Notes: generated from the letters alone by a model not told the origin. Positions 34,301 through 47,779 are shown, counted from the first letter of the stretch. The stretch: DNA of 64,000 nucleotides from Epinephelus fuscoguttatus (GCF_011397635.1 NC_064770.1:32512598-32576597), one strand, 5' to 3'. Numbers and translations: made by a program.

Positions 34301-35370
34301 ATTTCTCCTCCCTTTGTTGCATGTGTGTGTGTTGACATAAAACAGAATATGTGTATGTGAGCTTGATGATATCATGTACAGTAGCATGTACACCGGTGTG
34401 TTTTATATGTACATGCATGTTCGTGTGTGTCTCTGTTTCTAGGTTGCCTCTGCCTCCATTAATTGCTGTTCAGTGCCATTTCCATTGCTTCCCAGCCCGT
34501 GCAATCCCATCCTGTCCTGTCATGACAACGTCAGCCTCTCTGATTTGGTGATATCCAATTAGTCTCTCCGCTCGCTGCTCCAATCTAATAAGTGTCCTCT
34601 CTTAATACAGCTGGAAGCCTTAAAGCCCAGATTACAGCCTTACTCAACCTACCCGCTGCTCTCTTTCCATATCTACTGTTCTTCACTTTCACTGTTTTGC
34701 CCTCCTCTCTCCTGAACCTCTCTCCGCTGCTCTACACCCACTCTGAGCAGTTGGCTCGACTACTATCACAACGTGGGCATCCCAAAGTGTGAAAGAGTTT
34801 TTTTGCTTTTCAGGAGGATGAAACGTTTCCCTTGTCGGGTCAAGTTTATTCTCAGTGATTATCTCTCATACCTCTGAACACATTCTGGCCCTTTTTTTTG
34901 AGTCTCACACCTCGTGCGTATGATGCAGATGCATTATGTATAAATGGGTTTTTGTGTTTTGCACTGCAGCTTCAATCTGCTGTGCCCTCCTGGAGTAATC
35001 CATTCAAATGTAAGTAATGAGGAAAGCAGATGAAATATCAGTCATTCCTTATGGGGTTAAAGTCGTGAAAATGCATAAGGCACAGAAAAGATTCAGACGA
35101 AGACCGATGAGACAGCTTTTACTCCCGTAATGATTCTGGTAATTGTTAAGCCTGTATAAGAAATATATGCACTCCTCTGACTATCTCCAGCTCTGCTCTG
35201 TAAATTATTTCATCTTTAAACATAGAGGAAGGCAAGGTAAGCTCCTCTCTGACTCTCTGTTAGTTCATCTCTCTGGAACTTTCTGGGATTTTCTGTGCTC
35301 CCCCCCTCAGCCGGTGCGATTCTCTCCCACAATATATGGATTTGTCTGTAGTACAATATGACAATATATA
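34300..35370. other. Intergenic, nothing recognised
   Basis: No coding or repeat signal named. Confidence 0.4.
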
Positions 35371-35384
35371 ACAGATCCTTGCTG

Positions 35385-36390
35385 CTGGGCATCAAGGAGG
35401 TAAGAGTTGACGAGATTCGTCCTGAGATGCTGAAGGTTCTGGACATTAATGGGCTTTCTTGGCTGACATGCCTTTTTTAGTGTTGCATGGAGGTCGGGTA
35501 CTGTGCCTGCGGAGTGGCATGGGACTGGAGGGTGTGCTCCAACTATTGGGGTATCACACCGTTCAGCCTCCTGGGAAACGTCTACTCCAGGGTGCTGGAA
35601 AGGAGACTCTGACTGATTGTCGAACCTCAGATTCAGGAGGAGCAATGCGGATTCCGTCCTGGAAAAGTGGACCAGCTCTTTAACCTTGCGAGGCTGCTGG
35701 AAGGGTCATGGGAGTTTGCCCATCCAGTCTACATGTGTTTTATGGACTTGGAGAGGGCTTACAACAGCATCCCTCAGGGGGTCTTATGGGGGTCACTGCA
35801 GGAATAGGGGCTACCGGGGTCGTTGCTCTGAGTCATCCAATCCCTGTATGACCAAAGTGAGAGCTGCATCCACCTACTCGGCTTAAAGTCAAACATGTTC
35901 TCGGTGGCTGTTAGCCTCCGCCAGGGTTGTCCCTTGTCACTGATCCTGTTTGTGATATTCATGGATAGGGTCTTGAGGTGCAGCCGAAGGGGAGGACGGG
36001 GTCCGGTTTGGTGACCTCAGAATTGCATCTCTGCTTTTTGCAGATGATGCAGTTCTGTTGGTCTTTGTCTGTCTGGTCTTGTCATGGTTCTCTGCTGGAA
36101 AACGGTGCACCTCTTCCTCTGGAGTGGGAGAGAGTTACTGCCCCAAGCAAAGGAGTTCCGTTTCTCGGGGGTCTTGTTCACGAGTGTGAGAAGGACAGGC
36201 CAATCAGTGTGGCGTCTGCAGTGTTGCAGGGGTGGGGTCAGGAGCTCAGACATCCCAAGGAAGCTCAGAGTAGAGCCACTGCCACTTCATGTCCAAAGGA
36301 TCCAGTTGAGGTGCTGGCATCTGATCAGGATGCGTCCTGGTCTCCTCCCATTAGAGGTTTCCTGGCACATCACATCCAACTGCCCTAACT
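35385..36390 (+). pseudogene. RTE-like LINE reverse transcriptase pseudogene
   Basis: In changing frames the plus strand encodes VDEIRPEMLK, CSNYWGITPFSLLGNVYSRV, QEEQCGFRPGK, YMCFMDLERAYNSIPQGVLW, LRQGCPLSLILFVIFMDR and RIASLLFADDAVLL. These are the ordered fingers/palm motifs of a non-LTR reverse transcriptase, including the FADD catalytic motif near 36037-36060. Stops and frameshifts interrupt it at least four times. Neither the endonuclease nor the 3' tail is intact. Confidence 0.9.
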
Positions 36391-36399
36391 GACTATTGG

Positions 36400-38890
36400 T
36401 GGACTAGGAATATTTTTGTTCAGGAGCAGCCGTAGAATTTTCAGAACTTCCCAGTTCTCAGTACAACACAGCCATGCATGTAATCTGGAATGTGGCTCTG
36501 ATTTATAAAAACACTCATTCATAAATATTTTCAAATGCAAGATCAAAAAACTGCTGTTTCTCCTCTCTACCATCTCTGATGTCTCTTACATCAAAGCCAA
36601 GGTCACATCTGCACGCGTTTTCTCTGCTGTACCCCCCGTGTCTCTTTACTTCTTGAAGTTTGTGTGATTCTCTGTGTTCAATTTCAGACAATAATATTCT
36701 TTCCTTTCAAGAGATTGAAACCAATCATCCTTTGTGTCAGAGACGTCACATCAGTTCAGCCCACGCACACAAGAGATCTTTACATCTTTTTGCAAACAGT
36801 CATTATGAGGGTGGGTTTTGATACAACGTTGTACAAGTTTTTCTATGAAGAAACTATCATTTCGTCCTTGCTTTTTGATTCATACACTGCAACATCAAAG
36901 CCAAGGTCGGGGTCCGACAAATAGTGTTCAGCATATATTGTGCAACTTGAATCTCAATGTTTATTCTCCTGTTTTATATTCTCACTTTGCTGTAATGGCT
37001 GCAGGATAGCAAAGCTGTCCGCTGCCTCGTTCCCTTCCTTTCCTTTTGCACAATGTTTTCATTCCTGCTTCAGATGAAATATGGCATATTAATAATTGCA
37101 CACCCACATACTTTCTGCCGCACATGTAGCTCACAGCTCGCCTCGGTCTGCGAGGCGAAAAATAACAGGATTTTATGGCAGAGAGGCCCTCGCTGTGACT
37201 CTTCTGTGAGAAGTTATGCATTTCTGCAGCGTAATCCCAATTTTTAGAGACTCGCTGAGGAATTTCAGAAGAAAAGGGGATAGTTTGGCCAAGTGCCAGC
37301 CAGAGAGGAACACTGTTGCTGTACGAACAAAAGTGCACCAGGTAAGATTGATTTTTTTTTCCTCCCCAGGAGGATAAGACTGCAGCAAATTCTTAAAGGC
37401 AAATTCAGTCTGCTGATGGATGAGACGTTTGTGTCTTAATGTGATACAAAAACACAGCGCACACACAATTTTCACTTCGACAACTTTTAAAATGCCTTCT
37501 ATGCGATTTTCACCTGAGAGAAACAAGATAAAGGAAGAAACAAAAGTACAATCTTCACTCTGCAAAGGAGGAACATGAGAATGTTTTCAGAGATGCCTCG
37601 CGACGACAAACGACGTAAGCCTATGGAATGAGATTCAGGTCAATCTGCCCTTCAGAGAATTCTTCCCTGTGTCCAATTAGTTAAGCACGCTGGCTTCTTA
37701 AAGTCTTACATAACAATGACACACAAAGCAACATTCCCAGCATCCCTGGAAAGACACCAAAAACAAAAATAGACCCTCGCAGCAACAATGAAAAGCACAG
37801 ATCGTCCATTTATCACTGCAAAAGCAAATGTGTTGATTTTGCAAGGTAAAGTGAAGCAGCCAGCATGCTAACAAGTCAAAATATGACATGATGACTTGCA
37901 AGGAACACCATCATGTTCCTTTAATGCTTATTCAACACGGAAATACTGAGAAACTGAGATGCTTTTAACAGGAAATATAAAGTTTATAAAGAAATCCTAT
38001 TAACCAAATAGAAAATGAATATGATTACTACAGGCAAATCCATATATAAAAGAAATTTGCCAGTTGCCATGAAAGTAAAAGATTTAGGCTAAAACTGAGG
38101 GGATTTTGCACTTCAAAGCTTAAAGAAGCAAAGCAGATAGGAAATGGAAATGCATAATGTGTTTGCATGAATGAGTAAAGTCATTAGTTGCATTTGAAGT
38201 GAATTTCTGTAAGCCATGCCGTGGAATTTCAATCAAAAGAGGAAGAGAAGCGGCCCGTGAATACTGACTGAACTGGAATTAAAATGACTTGTGTGAAATA
38301 CAAAGCAGGGTTGTTAAAAATTAAATATCCAATATTAATGCAAAAACAAAAACAGCTGTGATCTCTTTATGAATAATATATTTATGTAGCACGTCTGAAA
38401 GCTGTTACAAAGTGCGTCTTAATCAAGAGATGTAAAGAGGTGGCAGACGACTAAGATTAGGAAATAACAAGGTACACAGTACATAAAATATAAAATAGAA
38501 TAAATAGAAGATCAAGGCCGTAACAGATTAAACAAAACACATCACAGATCAGGCAGATCAAATAGAGTAAGAGACATGGAAACAGAGCGATGCATCAAAA
38601 CAAATACAGAATAATTTAAAAGATCTCTGACAAAACAAAACTTGATGAGCTTCAGTTTCAGTTCAGAAGATCAGCATATCGTGAGTCGAATGTTCACACA
38701 GATAACCAGAGCCAGTCAGAGGAGACACGCTCCCATCTCATAGCTGTGGCTAAAAGCCCTGTCGTAGTTTTTTGAACTCGCTGGAGTAAGCAAAGAGTAT
38801 GCATCTGTGACATGTGACTGTGCATAGATGTGATGTGACCATATGTAACTCTGCACTTTGTCTGATTTGCTTTCAAAGTGTGTCATTGAG
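36400..38890. other. Intergenic, nothing recognised
   Basis: Mostly unique, AT-rich. Open frames of 118 and 130 codons (36982-37338 and 37173-37565, minus) carry no domain and no splice context. Confidence 0.45.
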
Positions 38891-39497
38891 CTCAGTGATT
38901 CCCACCCAGGGGTACTTGTACTCCAGAGGGTACTTCTGCTGTTGCCAAGGGGTATGTGGGAAGATTATATAAGTAGCTCAACTAATTTGAGACTGTGTGT
39001 AAATTAGAAAGCCAGCAGAGAAGTTCTAACAGCTAAAAATATGATAGTCAAATGGTTAAAATGTTATAGCTACAAATACATTTTAACACTTGGAATTGTT
39101 AGCTTAAAGCATACACGTGCACAGATAGACCCCAGTGTTGCTCAAGCACCTGCCCCTTAAGTGTCACATTTTATTTATTTATTTTTTCTGATTTAATACT
39201 TTGATTTTCAAATTTGGCCCATGACATCAGTTCTCCATTAAAAGCGTGGTGTAATGCCTAACAAACGCATTTAAGATACTGCTGGACCACAAGAGCCCCT
39301 GCCCTCCTTCATCAACATCCCTCGTCACAGTCACCACAGTTAACACACTTAAATCAAACGCCCTGCAGAGCAGCATCAACGTCTCCCTGTGACCTGTCTT
39401 CATGGACAGCCAGGTATCCATAGTGTTTGCCCTCAGCCTTGGTATTGTTACTGTTGTGACATTAATTAACGTGACTTTACCAGAAGTTGTCTTTGTC

Positions 39498-39642
39498 ATG
39501 ACAAGTTGACATTAAATTTGTTTGGGATGTTCTCATAATGACAACTTGACATTAACCAAGATGACATTACCAGAAGATGTCTTTATTTTAATGTCAAGTT
39601 GTCATAAGGACATCCCAAACAAATTTAATGTCAACTTGTCAT
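39498..39642. mobile_element. Hairpin core of a foldback MITE
   Basis: The left arm (39498-39555) and right arm (39588-39642) are nearly perfect inverse copies of about 55 bp (ATGACAAGTTGACATTAAAT / ATTTAATGTCAACTTGTCAT) around a 32-bp loop. The element probably continues to about 39760 through TGACAGTGTCATGTCA. Confidence 0.8.
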
Positions 39643-39761
39643 AATCAAGACAACCCAAACAATGTCAAAAACGAATGACACTTAATGACAGCAGTCATAA
39701 ACATTTATGGCATGTACATATGTTTATGACAAGTTCATGACAGTGTCATGTCACCCTGATG

Positions 39762-40165
39762 TTAGTCTCTAGACTCTACATTCAGTGAATGTAGAGTCTG
39801 TAGGCAAACCCCAGACATCTTGCCTCCGGAAGAAGAGCGGAAGAGCCCTGGTTTCTGGTTGTAGGCTGTTTGTAGTCCGCGTGATATTGACCAATCACGT
39901 TTGAGCCGGCTGCAGTTGTTGCCAGGTTAAACGGTCCATGCGGTGAACTAACGAGGCGGAACATAATTGGCGTCACTGCAAACTCTGAATCCATCGCAAC
40001 AGTTCAGCATATTTACTTATATATAAACGGAAGTCGGAAACAGAAATTCGCCTCCTCCACCCAAATCAAACCGGAATGCCAAAAAATCGGGGGTCTGCCC
40101 CCAGAGGCTATATCGCTGTCTGCCGGAAGTCAGATGCCAAATACAGCCGATGGGTTCTGAGAATG
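39762..40165 (-). repeat. ~390-bp interspersed repeat with hairpin tip, copy 1
   Basis: Begins at a palindrome (AGACTCTACATTCAGTGAATG... at 39771-39799), then GGCAAACCCC, GAAGAGCGGAAGAGCCCTGG, GATATTGACCAATCACGT, TATATATAAACGGAAGT and CCGATGGGTTCTGAGAATG. Copy 2 at 42.0-42.39 kb is the same sequence inverted. No coding capacity. Confidence 0.75.
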
Positions 40166-41649
40166 CCCTTATGTAGATACCTTCAAGTAAAGCGTTACCC
40201 AATAACCCATCATTAAGCTTAACAATACGTCTGGTGTAAAGTCACACCGTCTCCCTCCAACTCTCTGGCTGATTCTGGTTCGCCTACTGCCCAGTGCGAG
40301 CGGAGACAGAATTGCTTTCCCACTGTCACATGTCTTAAAAACAAAACTCAACTCAAAATAATGTTTAGATCCCCCATGCCATGGCTCTGATAACTGATTT
40401 GAATAAATCTGAAATGTGGTTTGGTGCTGCACAAGCCTGGTGCCAAGAGCACAGAGAAGGAGAGGAGTAGCACATTAGCCTTAGCTAGAAAACAGGTTTG
40501 CCAGATGACGGTCTAGTTACTGAAACGTTGCAGCATTAAAATCATTATTTTTATAAGTTAGACATTGTGTGGGATTTTTTTTTTTTTTTTTTTTTTACAA
40601 AATGAACAGTTAAGCCTCTCTCAATTGTATGACCAACACAACCTAAACACTGACATTTCAACTGAATGACATTTCATACAGTTTTTCTGTTGTTCAGTTC
40701 TGTATAAACTTAAATTAAAAGCCGTTTCCCACTTAAACGGCCAGTCCCTTTTACTGGCCTGGTGTAGCTACACACTTTGACAAATAAAGGCCTGTCTCAA
40801 TTAGAGGCCTGGTCTGGTTCATTTCTTTTATACAAGCTCTTCAGATGTGTCCATTCCTCAATTACCCTGTAAGTTATTCACATTCCTTTAGTCCATAAGG
40901 ATCCTCAGATTAAAAGAATCAAAAGAGTTTTTCATAGGAATTAATCCAAGTTGTGAGGATTGTTTTAACAGGATAAAGTGGGGTCGTGTCGGTGTGCCGG
41001 GTGCTGTGATCCTTATGCCGTAACGCTCTCTGGTGTGATATCTGTCGGCGCTAGATCAAATGAATGACTCATAACTGATATATTATCTACAGCCTAATTT
41101 CAAACAAATAAATGATTTAATTGTATTTTGTATTTCTCTTTCGTCTAAAGGGAGTTAAATGCCTGACCCAAATATAGGCTTGTTGATTTCAGTCATTCAA
41201 GCAAATAATAGCCCCGGCTACTAATTGAAGTTTTATGAATTCCACAAAAGCCCATTTGCCACCGCAGGAACTTTTATCATTTACCCGGGATTTTGAAAAA
41301 CCTCTGCACGTTTCCACCTAAATTACCTGGGTAAAAAAACTTTCCCTCAACCCCAAACTTTCCCTGAAAAAGTACCTAGTAGTGGGGTAGGACTTTTCAG
41401 ATTACCCGGAATTCTTGAGGGGCGGGGCTGTGTGCTGAAGAACGCTGATCAGTGGAACACACACGCAGCGTTCCGCACGTCCGTGTCAGTGTGTCTGCAA
41501 ACTTTATTTCATTTCTACAAGCTTCACTTCGTTTGTGTTTTGATTAAGGATGGGTACCAAAACCTGGTACTAAATTAGCCCCGGGGATAAATTATCAAAG
41601 ACTATAGTATTGAGAAGCGCTAACGGTATCGGTTCTTTTGTGCTGGTGC

Positions 41650-41692
41650 TACATACACACACATACACACACACACACACACACAGATGCGA
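41650..41692. repeat. (CA)n microsatellite
   Basis: Short CA run with two interruptions, inside the TIR element. Confidence 0.85.
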
Positions 41693-41997
41693 CACGGTAA
41701 CCAGCGAGCAGCCGCAGTGGAAACAAAGTGAAGATAATTCAAAAATGACTTGAGTTGACGGCAGCTACACTCGTTACTGTAAGTGCAATTAAACCGTAGT
41801 GAGAAGCCAGTACTTAATCAATACATGTGTTCAGCAGCATGAACATGTCAACATGCAGACAGTGATATTCAATATGCTCCGCCCACAGTCTCTCACCCAC
41901 AGACACTAACGACACAAGGACAGCACGCTAGTTCAGCTGATAGCGAATTGTTACTAATAAGCTCAAATGACAGCTGTCTGTACGTAGACTAACTTCA

Positions 41998-42386
41998 TTT
42001 GACACCATTCTCGGAACCCATCGGCTGTACTCGACGTCTGACTTCCGGCAGACGGCGATACAGCCTCTGGGGACAGACCCCAGATTTTTTGGCATTCCGG
42101 TTTGATTTGGGCGGAGGAGGCGAATTTCCGTTTCCAACTTCCGTTTATATATAAGTAAATATGCTGAACCATTGCGATGGATTGGACTCATTAGTTCACC
42201 GTACAGACTGTTTAACCTGGCAACAACTGCAGCTGGCTCAAACGTGATTGGTCAATATCACGCGGACTACAAACAGCCTAGCACCGGAAACCAGGGCTCT
42301 TCCGCTCTTCTTCCAGAGGCAAGATCTCCGGGGTTTGCCTACAGACTCTACATTCACTGAATGTACAGTCTGTATATAGAGACTAT
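41998..42386 (+). repeat. ~390-bp interspersed repeat with hairpin tip, copy 2
   Basis: Inverse orientation to copy 1. Matches through CATTCTCGGAACCCATCGGC, TTTTTGGCATTCCGGTTTGA, TATATATAAGTAAATATGCT, AACGTGATTGGTCAATATCA and the terminal palindrome at 42342-42373. Identity looks roughly 85-90 percent by eye. Confidence 0.75.
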
Positions 42387-42999
42387 GTTTGACACTTAAC
42401 TTAAAATACTTTAAAACTGAGCTGCTGGCTGAGACAAACAGCCCCAACTCTTTACACCAGCATGTAACCAGCCAAGCAGGCGGAGCCAAATACAGGGCAC
42501 ACGCCGAATCATCTACGTCGTCACGCTAATTTGAATACATATTCCGGAACTTTGAGGTGCAATGGAAACGCAAACCACACAGATTACCAGGAATTCTTTT
42601 ACCCAGGTAAATAAATTCCTGGTAATAAAAGTTCCTGGAAATGTTGGTGTAAAAGGGGCTAAAGTCTGGAGTTTACTGATGCCAAACTATCGCCAAGGAG
42701 AGTGCAACACTTGGAAATCCAGCTAGCAACAAATCAGATCACAGTCATGGCAATAATTCATGCAAAACTTTCATTCCAACACCGCTTTCAATATCTTTAG
42801 CATACAAAGCATATTTTTCTTTTAAATACTTCTAAGTACTGTACTATGACAATTTGTGAATACACCTTTGATGGTGGTGGAGCTCAGCAGCCTTGGTTTA
42901 CAGTCAGACATTTTATATTTGAACAAAGGGTTGGGAAGCACTGCCTTGGTGTATGTGTGTGCAGTTGACATAATAACGAGGTCAATATTGCTGCCAGTG

Positions 43000-43989
43000 C
43001 CCCGTCACAAGTGTTCAAATTGGATTAAGTGTTCCGTGTTTAAAGCAGGCCGTATGTGATCTGCAGTACATCGCTCTCTGAACGTGCTCTACAACTGTCA
43101 ACACTAATACTGGCCCACCACCATATGACCCCACATACACCAGCAGCAGAGCAGACAGTCTGAGCTCTTTGCCCCTTTTCATATGAGGCAGACATGTTAT
43201 GACATGGTTTATGCACACGACTATTATTAGCCTGGGTGCTACATTATAGACAAATTTAAACGGATATTTTAACACTCACTTCTCACACTTGAAAGGTGGC
43301 TGTCAAAGCTTGGTAGTTTCTGTCCTTAGAAAAAAAAGTTTGGAAAAGTATCAAACGTCCATTAAAACCTCCTGAATCCAGCACAATCTACCTTTCCTGC
43401 GCCATAACCATAAGTTGTATTTTTGCAGAAGTGTTTGGATCGTATCACACCCATAATTTAGTTATCTTTATACAGACTATGTCCTCTATCCTACAGTAAC
43501 ACAGATAAGTAGATAGGTCATTATTTAACCCTAAAAAGCTGCTGACAGTACAGTTTATATTTCAACCTTGGCGACTGCAGAGAAGCACAGTAAAGGGTCG
43601 ACTGGAAGCTGAGTGGATGTGTTTGCTGGCTCCTACCTACAACTTAAATTCTATGTTAAAAAATACACGTCAAACATTTTGTGCTAACGGTCACGTTTTC
43701 TTATTTTTGGGGCGACAGCTCGGCGTTCAAACACATAAATAAGTTTCAGAAACAAAGCTTGAGTTCATCATCTGAGTCCATGTGACACTAGAGACTGTGG
43801 TTCAGGCCTGTCTGGACCCTTTCTGATTAAAAAAAGGTGCACTTATGTGCCGAGGATAGTAACTCATGGTCTCTTTGAGCTTTCTGTGGCGTGGGAAGCA
43901 AACCCCCACACATCACACAGATCGTATGTACTGTATGCCTGCACTGTATACGGCCCGGGACGTAAAAGGAGCCTGGTTTCCTCTGAACG

Positions 43990-44021
<32 letters not shown>

Positions 44022-44835
44022 GGGAATTCATGAGCTTCATGAAAGAACAGATTTGTCAGTTGATGTTTATATAAGTTTGACATGCTGTAAAGTGCTGCCT
44101 GTGGAGCTCGACACGTCACACACACACACGCACATGCAGTGCCCTTTGCATCATATTGCTGCCCTAATGCTAGTTTTCCAGACCGAGTCCTTTCGTTAAT
44201 CTAATTAGTCGACTCAGTATTAGCGTGTTCTCCGCAGACATAAGAAGGGTGGGCTCCAAGATTGACATATTGACCTACAATCAGAGATGTCAACACAGCA
44301 TGGGGTTCCTGTACAGTTCGATCCAGTTCATTGTTATCGCTCATTAACACAGATAAACAAGCTTAGGTGAGTTAACTGCACTTACAGCAGCAAATCTAGA
44401 ACGTGTCCAGAAACATGTTCAGCACACTGTGCAGTACATTTGTGGTGTGATTACATCGGTGAAACAGGCCTGGTGCTCACTGTGTGGTTCATAGACTGAT
44501 AATCCAGAGTTTACATTACATTGTGCAGAACAGTCGGTGTCCTTAACGAGGCCAGCTCCTTCCTATCTGCAGCCTACATACTGTTAAAGAGGCTTAGCCA
44601 TTGTCCCGTCCTCCTTTAGGGCCAGGCGCCCACGTTGCCCTCAAAACCACAGCTCATCAATGTGAAGCATATGATCGACTCCAATTTTTTGTGAAATTAA
44701 TGCAGGATTTTAGCAAAAATTGGACATCTTCGATAATCAGTGTGCAAAATAACGCCCCAGTTAGCCGCCTTGTTAGCATGCAGGTCGCACATTAGCCATA
44801 ATAGCTAGAAAAAGAATGATTCACAAGACGGATGA
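43000..44835. other. Intergenic with one CA microsatellite
   Basis: (CA)n at about 43990-44020. Otherwise unique, with no exon or repeat recognised. Confidence 0.5.
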
Positions 44836-44839
44836 AGCC

Positions 44840-45178
44840 TTGTTCAGCCCAAAGATTCGCGATGAGACGAGTTGAAACAGGCAGCTGCTCTCAACGTGCG
44901 GTTGTGCATCATTCTAAAAACCTGCCGGTTCACACCAATGCAACAAGATGAGATGGTGTATCATTTCTATGCAACAACTTTCTGTACTTCTGCTCAGATT
45001 TGCAGCTGTTTCTTGAAATATGAATGAGGATAGTGATAGTGAGATGCTGGCTGCAGCCGCATTTGTAGTCGTGATGAAACAGCAGGTAGCCGCGGTAGCT
45101 CAGACTGCCAGTTCACACCGCTGCAACTTTTCTCTGCAATGTTCTAAAGCCAAATCTTTGGTCTGAACTGGGCTGAAG
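44840..45178. mobile_element. TIR element (MITE), copy 2 of the 2.8-kb family
   Basis: The left end GTTCAGCCCAAAGATTCGCGATGAGAC and the right end TCTTTGGTCTGAACTGGGCT are inverse-related. The interior matches the 3.35-3.6 kb sequence inverted (AGATGAGATGGTGTATCAT, CTGTACTTCTGCTCAGATTT). Confidence 0.6.
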
Positions 45179-45186
45179 ATGTCAGT

Positions 45187-45619
45187 TAGTGATGTGACAT
45201 TCGCGAACGAGCCGAGTCTTTGAACCAGCTCTTTGAAGTGAACAAGTGAACCGGCTCTTCAGAGTGAATGAGCCAGTTCCTAATTCACGTTGTGTTGATG
45301 ACCCCCCTCAGTTAGAAATGAGCGGTAGGAAGCTAACCCACTATCCGCCAGCACTTGCTTGTATTGACAGGCTTGTTGTTTATAAAGGGCGTTGCTATGG
45401 CTACACCAAACTTTATATGTGCGGGGTTTATTCTGGGTCCACGTTACAATATCCAGATCAAGTGATGCGATAAATCAGCGATGTGATTCGTCGTTGAACC
45501 CACTAACACCCGCCCTCCACACACACACACAGCAAAAAACAACAACAACAACAAAAAACGAACGAACGAACCGCATCTTTGAACCGGCTCTTCAAAGTGA
45601 ACGAGAAATCCCATCACTA
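45187..45619. mobile_element. hAT-type MITE, copy 2
   Basis: The left end TAGTGATGTGACATTCGCGA, ACGAGCCGAGTCTTTGAACC. The inverse of the right end is TAGTGATGGGATTTCTCGTT with GAAGAGCCGGTTCAAAGATG. It is 433 bp, longer than copy 1, with an AACAACAAC-rich patch at 45538-45558. Confidence 0.75.
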
Positions 45620-45624
45620 ACAGT

Positions 45625-47770
45625 TCTATATTTGGGATATGCCAGTTTCTTTTTACTTGTCTTGCACTTGACATTTTGGGGGTCAGCTTCACAGATTTGG
45701 AAACTATTCCAGACACTTCAGTTTTCCAACATCTTGTTAGTGTATCTGTTCGCCTGTCACTTGTAGTCAACCTGTCTCAGCTTCAGGACCGTTCATGACT
45801 AACGTTAGATGAGAAAAAGTCGGAGTCACAGAATCACTAAGTTTATATGACCTTGTTTGAGAATAACTAATAATAATGAATCATGTTGATTTTTTTTTTT
45901 TTAATTTATGGGATTTTGGGGATTTTTAGGGTAATGTATATTAAGGAAAGGTATCACCAGAGGATCCACGGCACGATATCATCATAATACTAAAGTCACA
46001 ATACAATATTATTGCAATTTTAAATGTGTTCCGATATGCTGAGTATTACGATTAAATATATTGTGATATATTACTTTTTTCAACTATAAAGTTTGTCCCC
46101 TAAGGAAAACTTTGTCAACATCTGTGTTATCTAATAACATGAAGTTTTCAGTTTAATTTAAGTTTTAATTTCTTATTTGTAATATTAAGTATTGATATAA
46201 TAAAAAAAATCTGTACCCAGCACTGTGTGACAATATTGCCACATGAAAATATCGCAACACAATGCTGAATCAATGTTTTCCCCCCACCCATATATATGGT
46301 ATAAAATGGTATGGTATAAAATCCCGAAGCATTAAAGTAGGTATTTGGATGTTGGTTATCATGGCAACGATCTAAGATTCGAAGTTTCACAGCATTCAGG
46401 TCAGACCTTGAAATATTGTCGTCTATTTGATTGCCATGAAATTTTGTAAATACATTAATTTGGTGCCAGTAAGCAAATGTTAGCATGCTAATGCAGAACA
46501 AACACCGTGTACATTATACCTGCTTAACAACAGCATGTTAGCATGCCAATGTAAGGCCCACAGAGCTGCTAGTGTGTCTGTAGATCCATCTATTTGTCTT
46601 TTAGCTCAAGTACTTTTTGTACGTCTGTAGCTTTATTTGACCCTGCCATCTTGACTTTATCTCTGTTTTTGTTCTTGAAGAACTAAAAAATATATCTAAA
46701 AATATATATAAGATTTGAATTCAAGGTAGAAAATGGAAGTTAAGCAAAGAGAAATTCCACCCTCTGTGTGGAGTTTCCCCTGTGTCTCTGTGTGAGGTGG
46801 TATTAAAGTAAATGTCTCTCAAGTTTCAAAAAATGCCTGTTTGGATAGTTTGAAGAATTTGGACTACAGTGTCTGCTTATATAACTTCCCATCAGCACTC
46901 TGCGGCTGTGTCATGGCTTTTTCTCAGCACTTGTCCTGATTCCAAACAAGCTAATCCTGGATCCGCCCTTTAGATCAACATTTTCCACACGCTAAGTCGT
47001 TTAGTAAAAACTTTCTATCATTATTTTACACCAGATGTTGAATCTTGAACTTTCATCGACCTTTTTCCTCTTGTAGGAAATCATCTGAATTATGAAAATA
47101 ATAACAGGCAGGCCTGTTGATCAGTTGAGAGGCATTAAACACTGTCCTAAATCCTCAAGCTTTTTCATTTCACCTCTCCTTAAATACTGTCAGTGAAGTT
47201 AAAAATACTCTCTTATCTATAAGTATTTTCATTCACCTCATCAGGGAAGAAGTAAGTAACTTTTTAAACAAAGAATCTCTCATGTGAAATTCTTTATTCT
47301 GTGGTCTTGGCCAGGAATCCCTTGAAAAAGAGATTTTAAATCTCAATGGGAACATTCCTGGTAAAATAAAGGTAGGAACAAGGCATGAAGCCAAAGACAG
47401 CCGGCTCTGTTATTTGTTCAGTCTGAATGTGACCAAACTCCAGGTCCAGTTCTGTTTGATTTCTTCTTGACTTCTGGCTGTGTGACTGGTGTTAATCAGT
47501 TTAATCACTGCACCACTGGCCCTCCCACATTGGCCACAGCTCTCTCAGCGAGGGTGCCAAACCCATGCTGTTAGGCTCAGACACAAATAGGCCTGTAATT
47601 AACTCTAATTAGGCAGAAATACTTAGAAAATGAGGTGTGCTTGAAGCTGAAAGTGAAAAGGAAAATGTGATGTTTGACATTGTCCAGCATTGTTTGCCAA
47701 CATGTAGTTGCTGCTGGAGGGAGAGGAAGGTCACTTACAACTTCTGGCTCAACAAAACTCATCCATACAC
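45625..47770. other. Intergenic, nothing recognised
   Basis: AT-rich; one 117-codon minus-strand open frame (46148-46501) without a domain. Confidence 0.4.
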
Positions 47771-47779
47771 TATACAATG

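Larger units (their letters stand above)
41247..42661. mobile_element. TIR element hosting copy 2 of the 390-bp repeat
   Basis: The left end AGCCCATTTGCCACCGCAGG then AACTTTTATCATTTACCCGG, and the inverse of the right end AGCCCCTTTTACACCAACAT then AGGAACTTTTATTACCAGG, form inverted repeats. Motifs like TTACCTGGGTAAA recur inside both ends. Confidence 0.6.
38895..42943. mobile_element. Probable hAT-type remnant enclosing several nested elements
   Basis: CAGTGATTCCCACCC at 38895 and GGGTTGGGAAGCACTG ending at 42943 are near-inverse ends like those of CAGTG-type hAT elements, followed inside on the left by a GGGGTACTTGTACTCC motif. The 8-bp flanks do not match. The ends could belong to two unrelated fragments. 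Confidence 0.4.
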
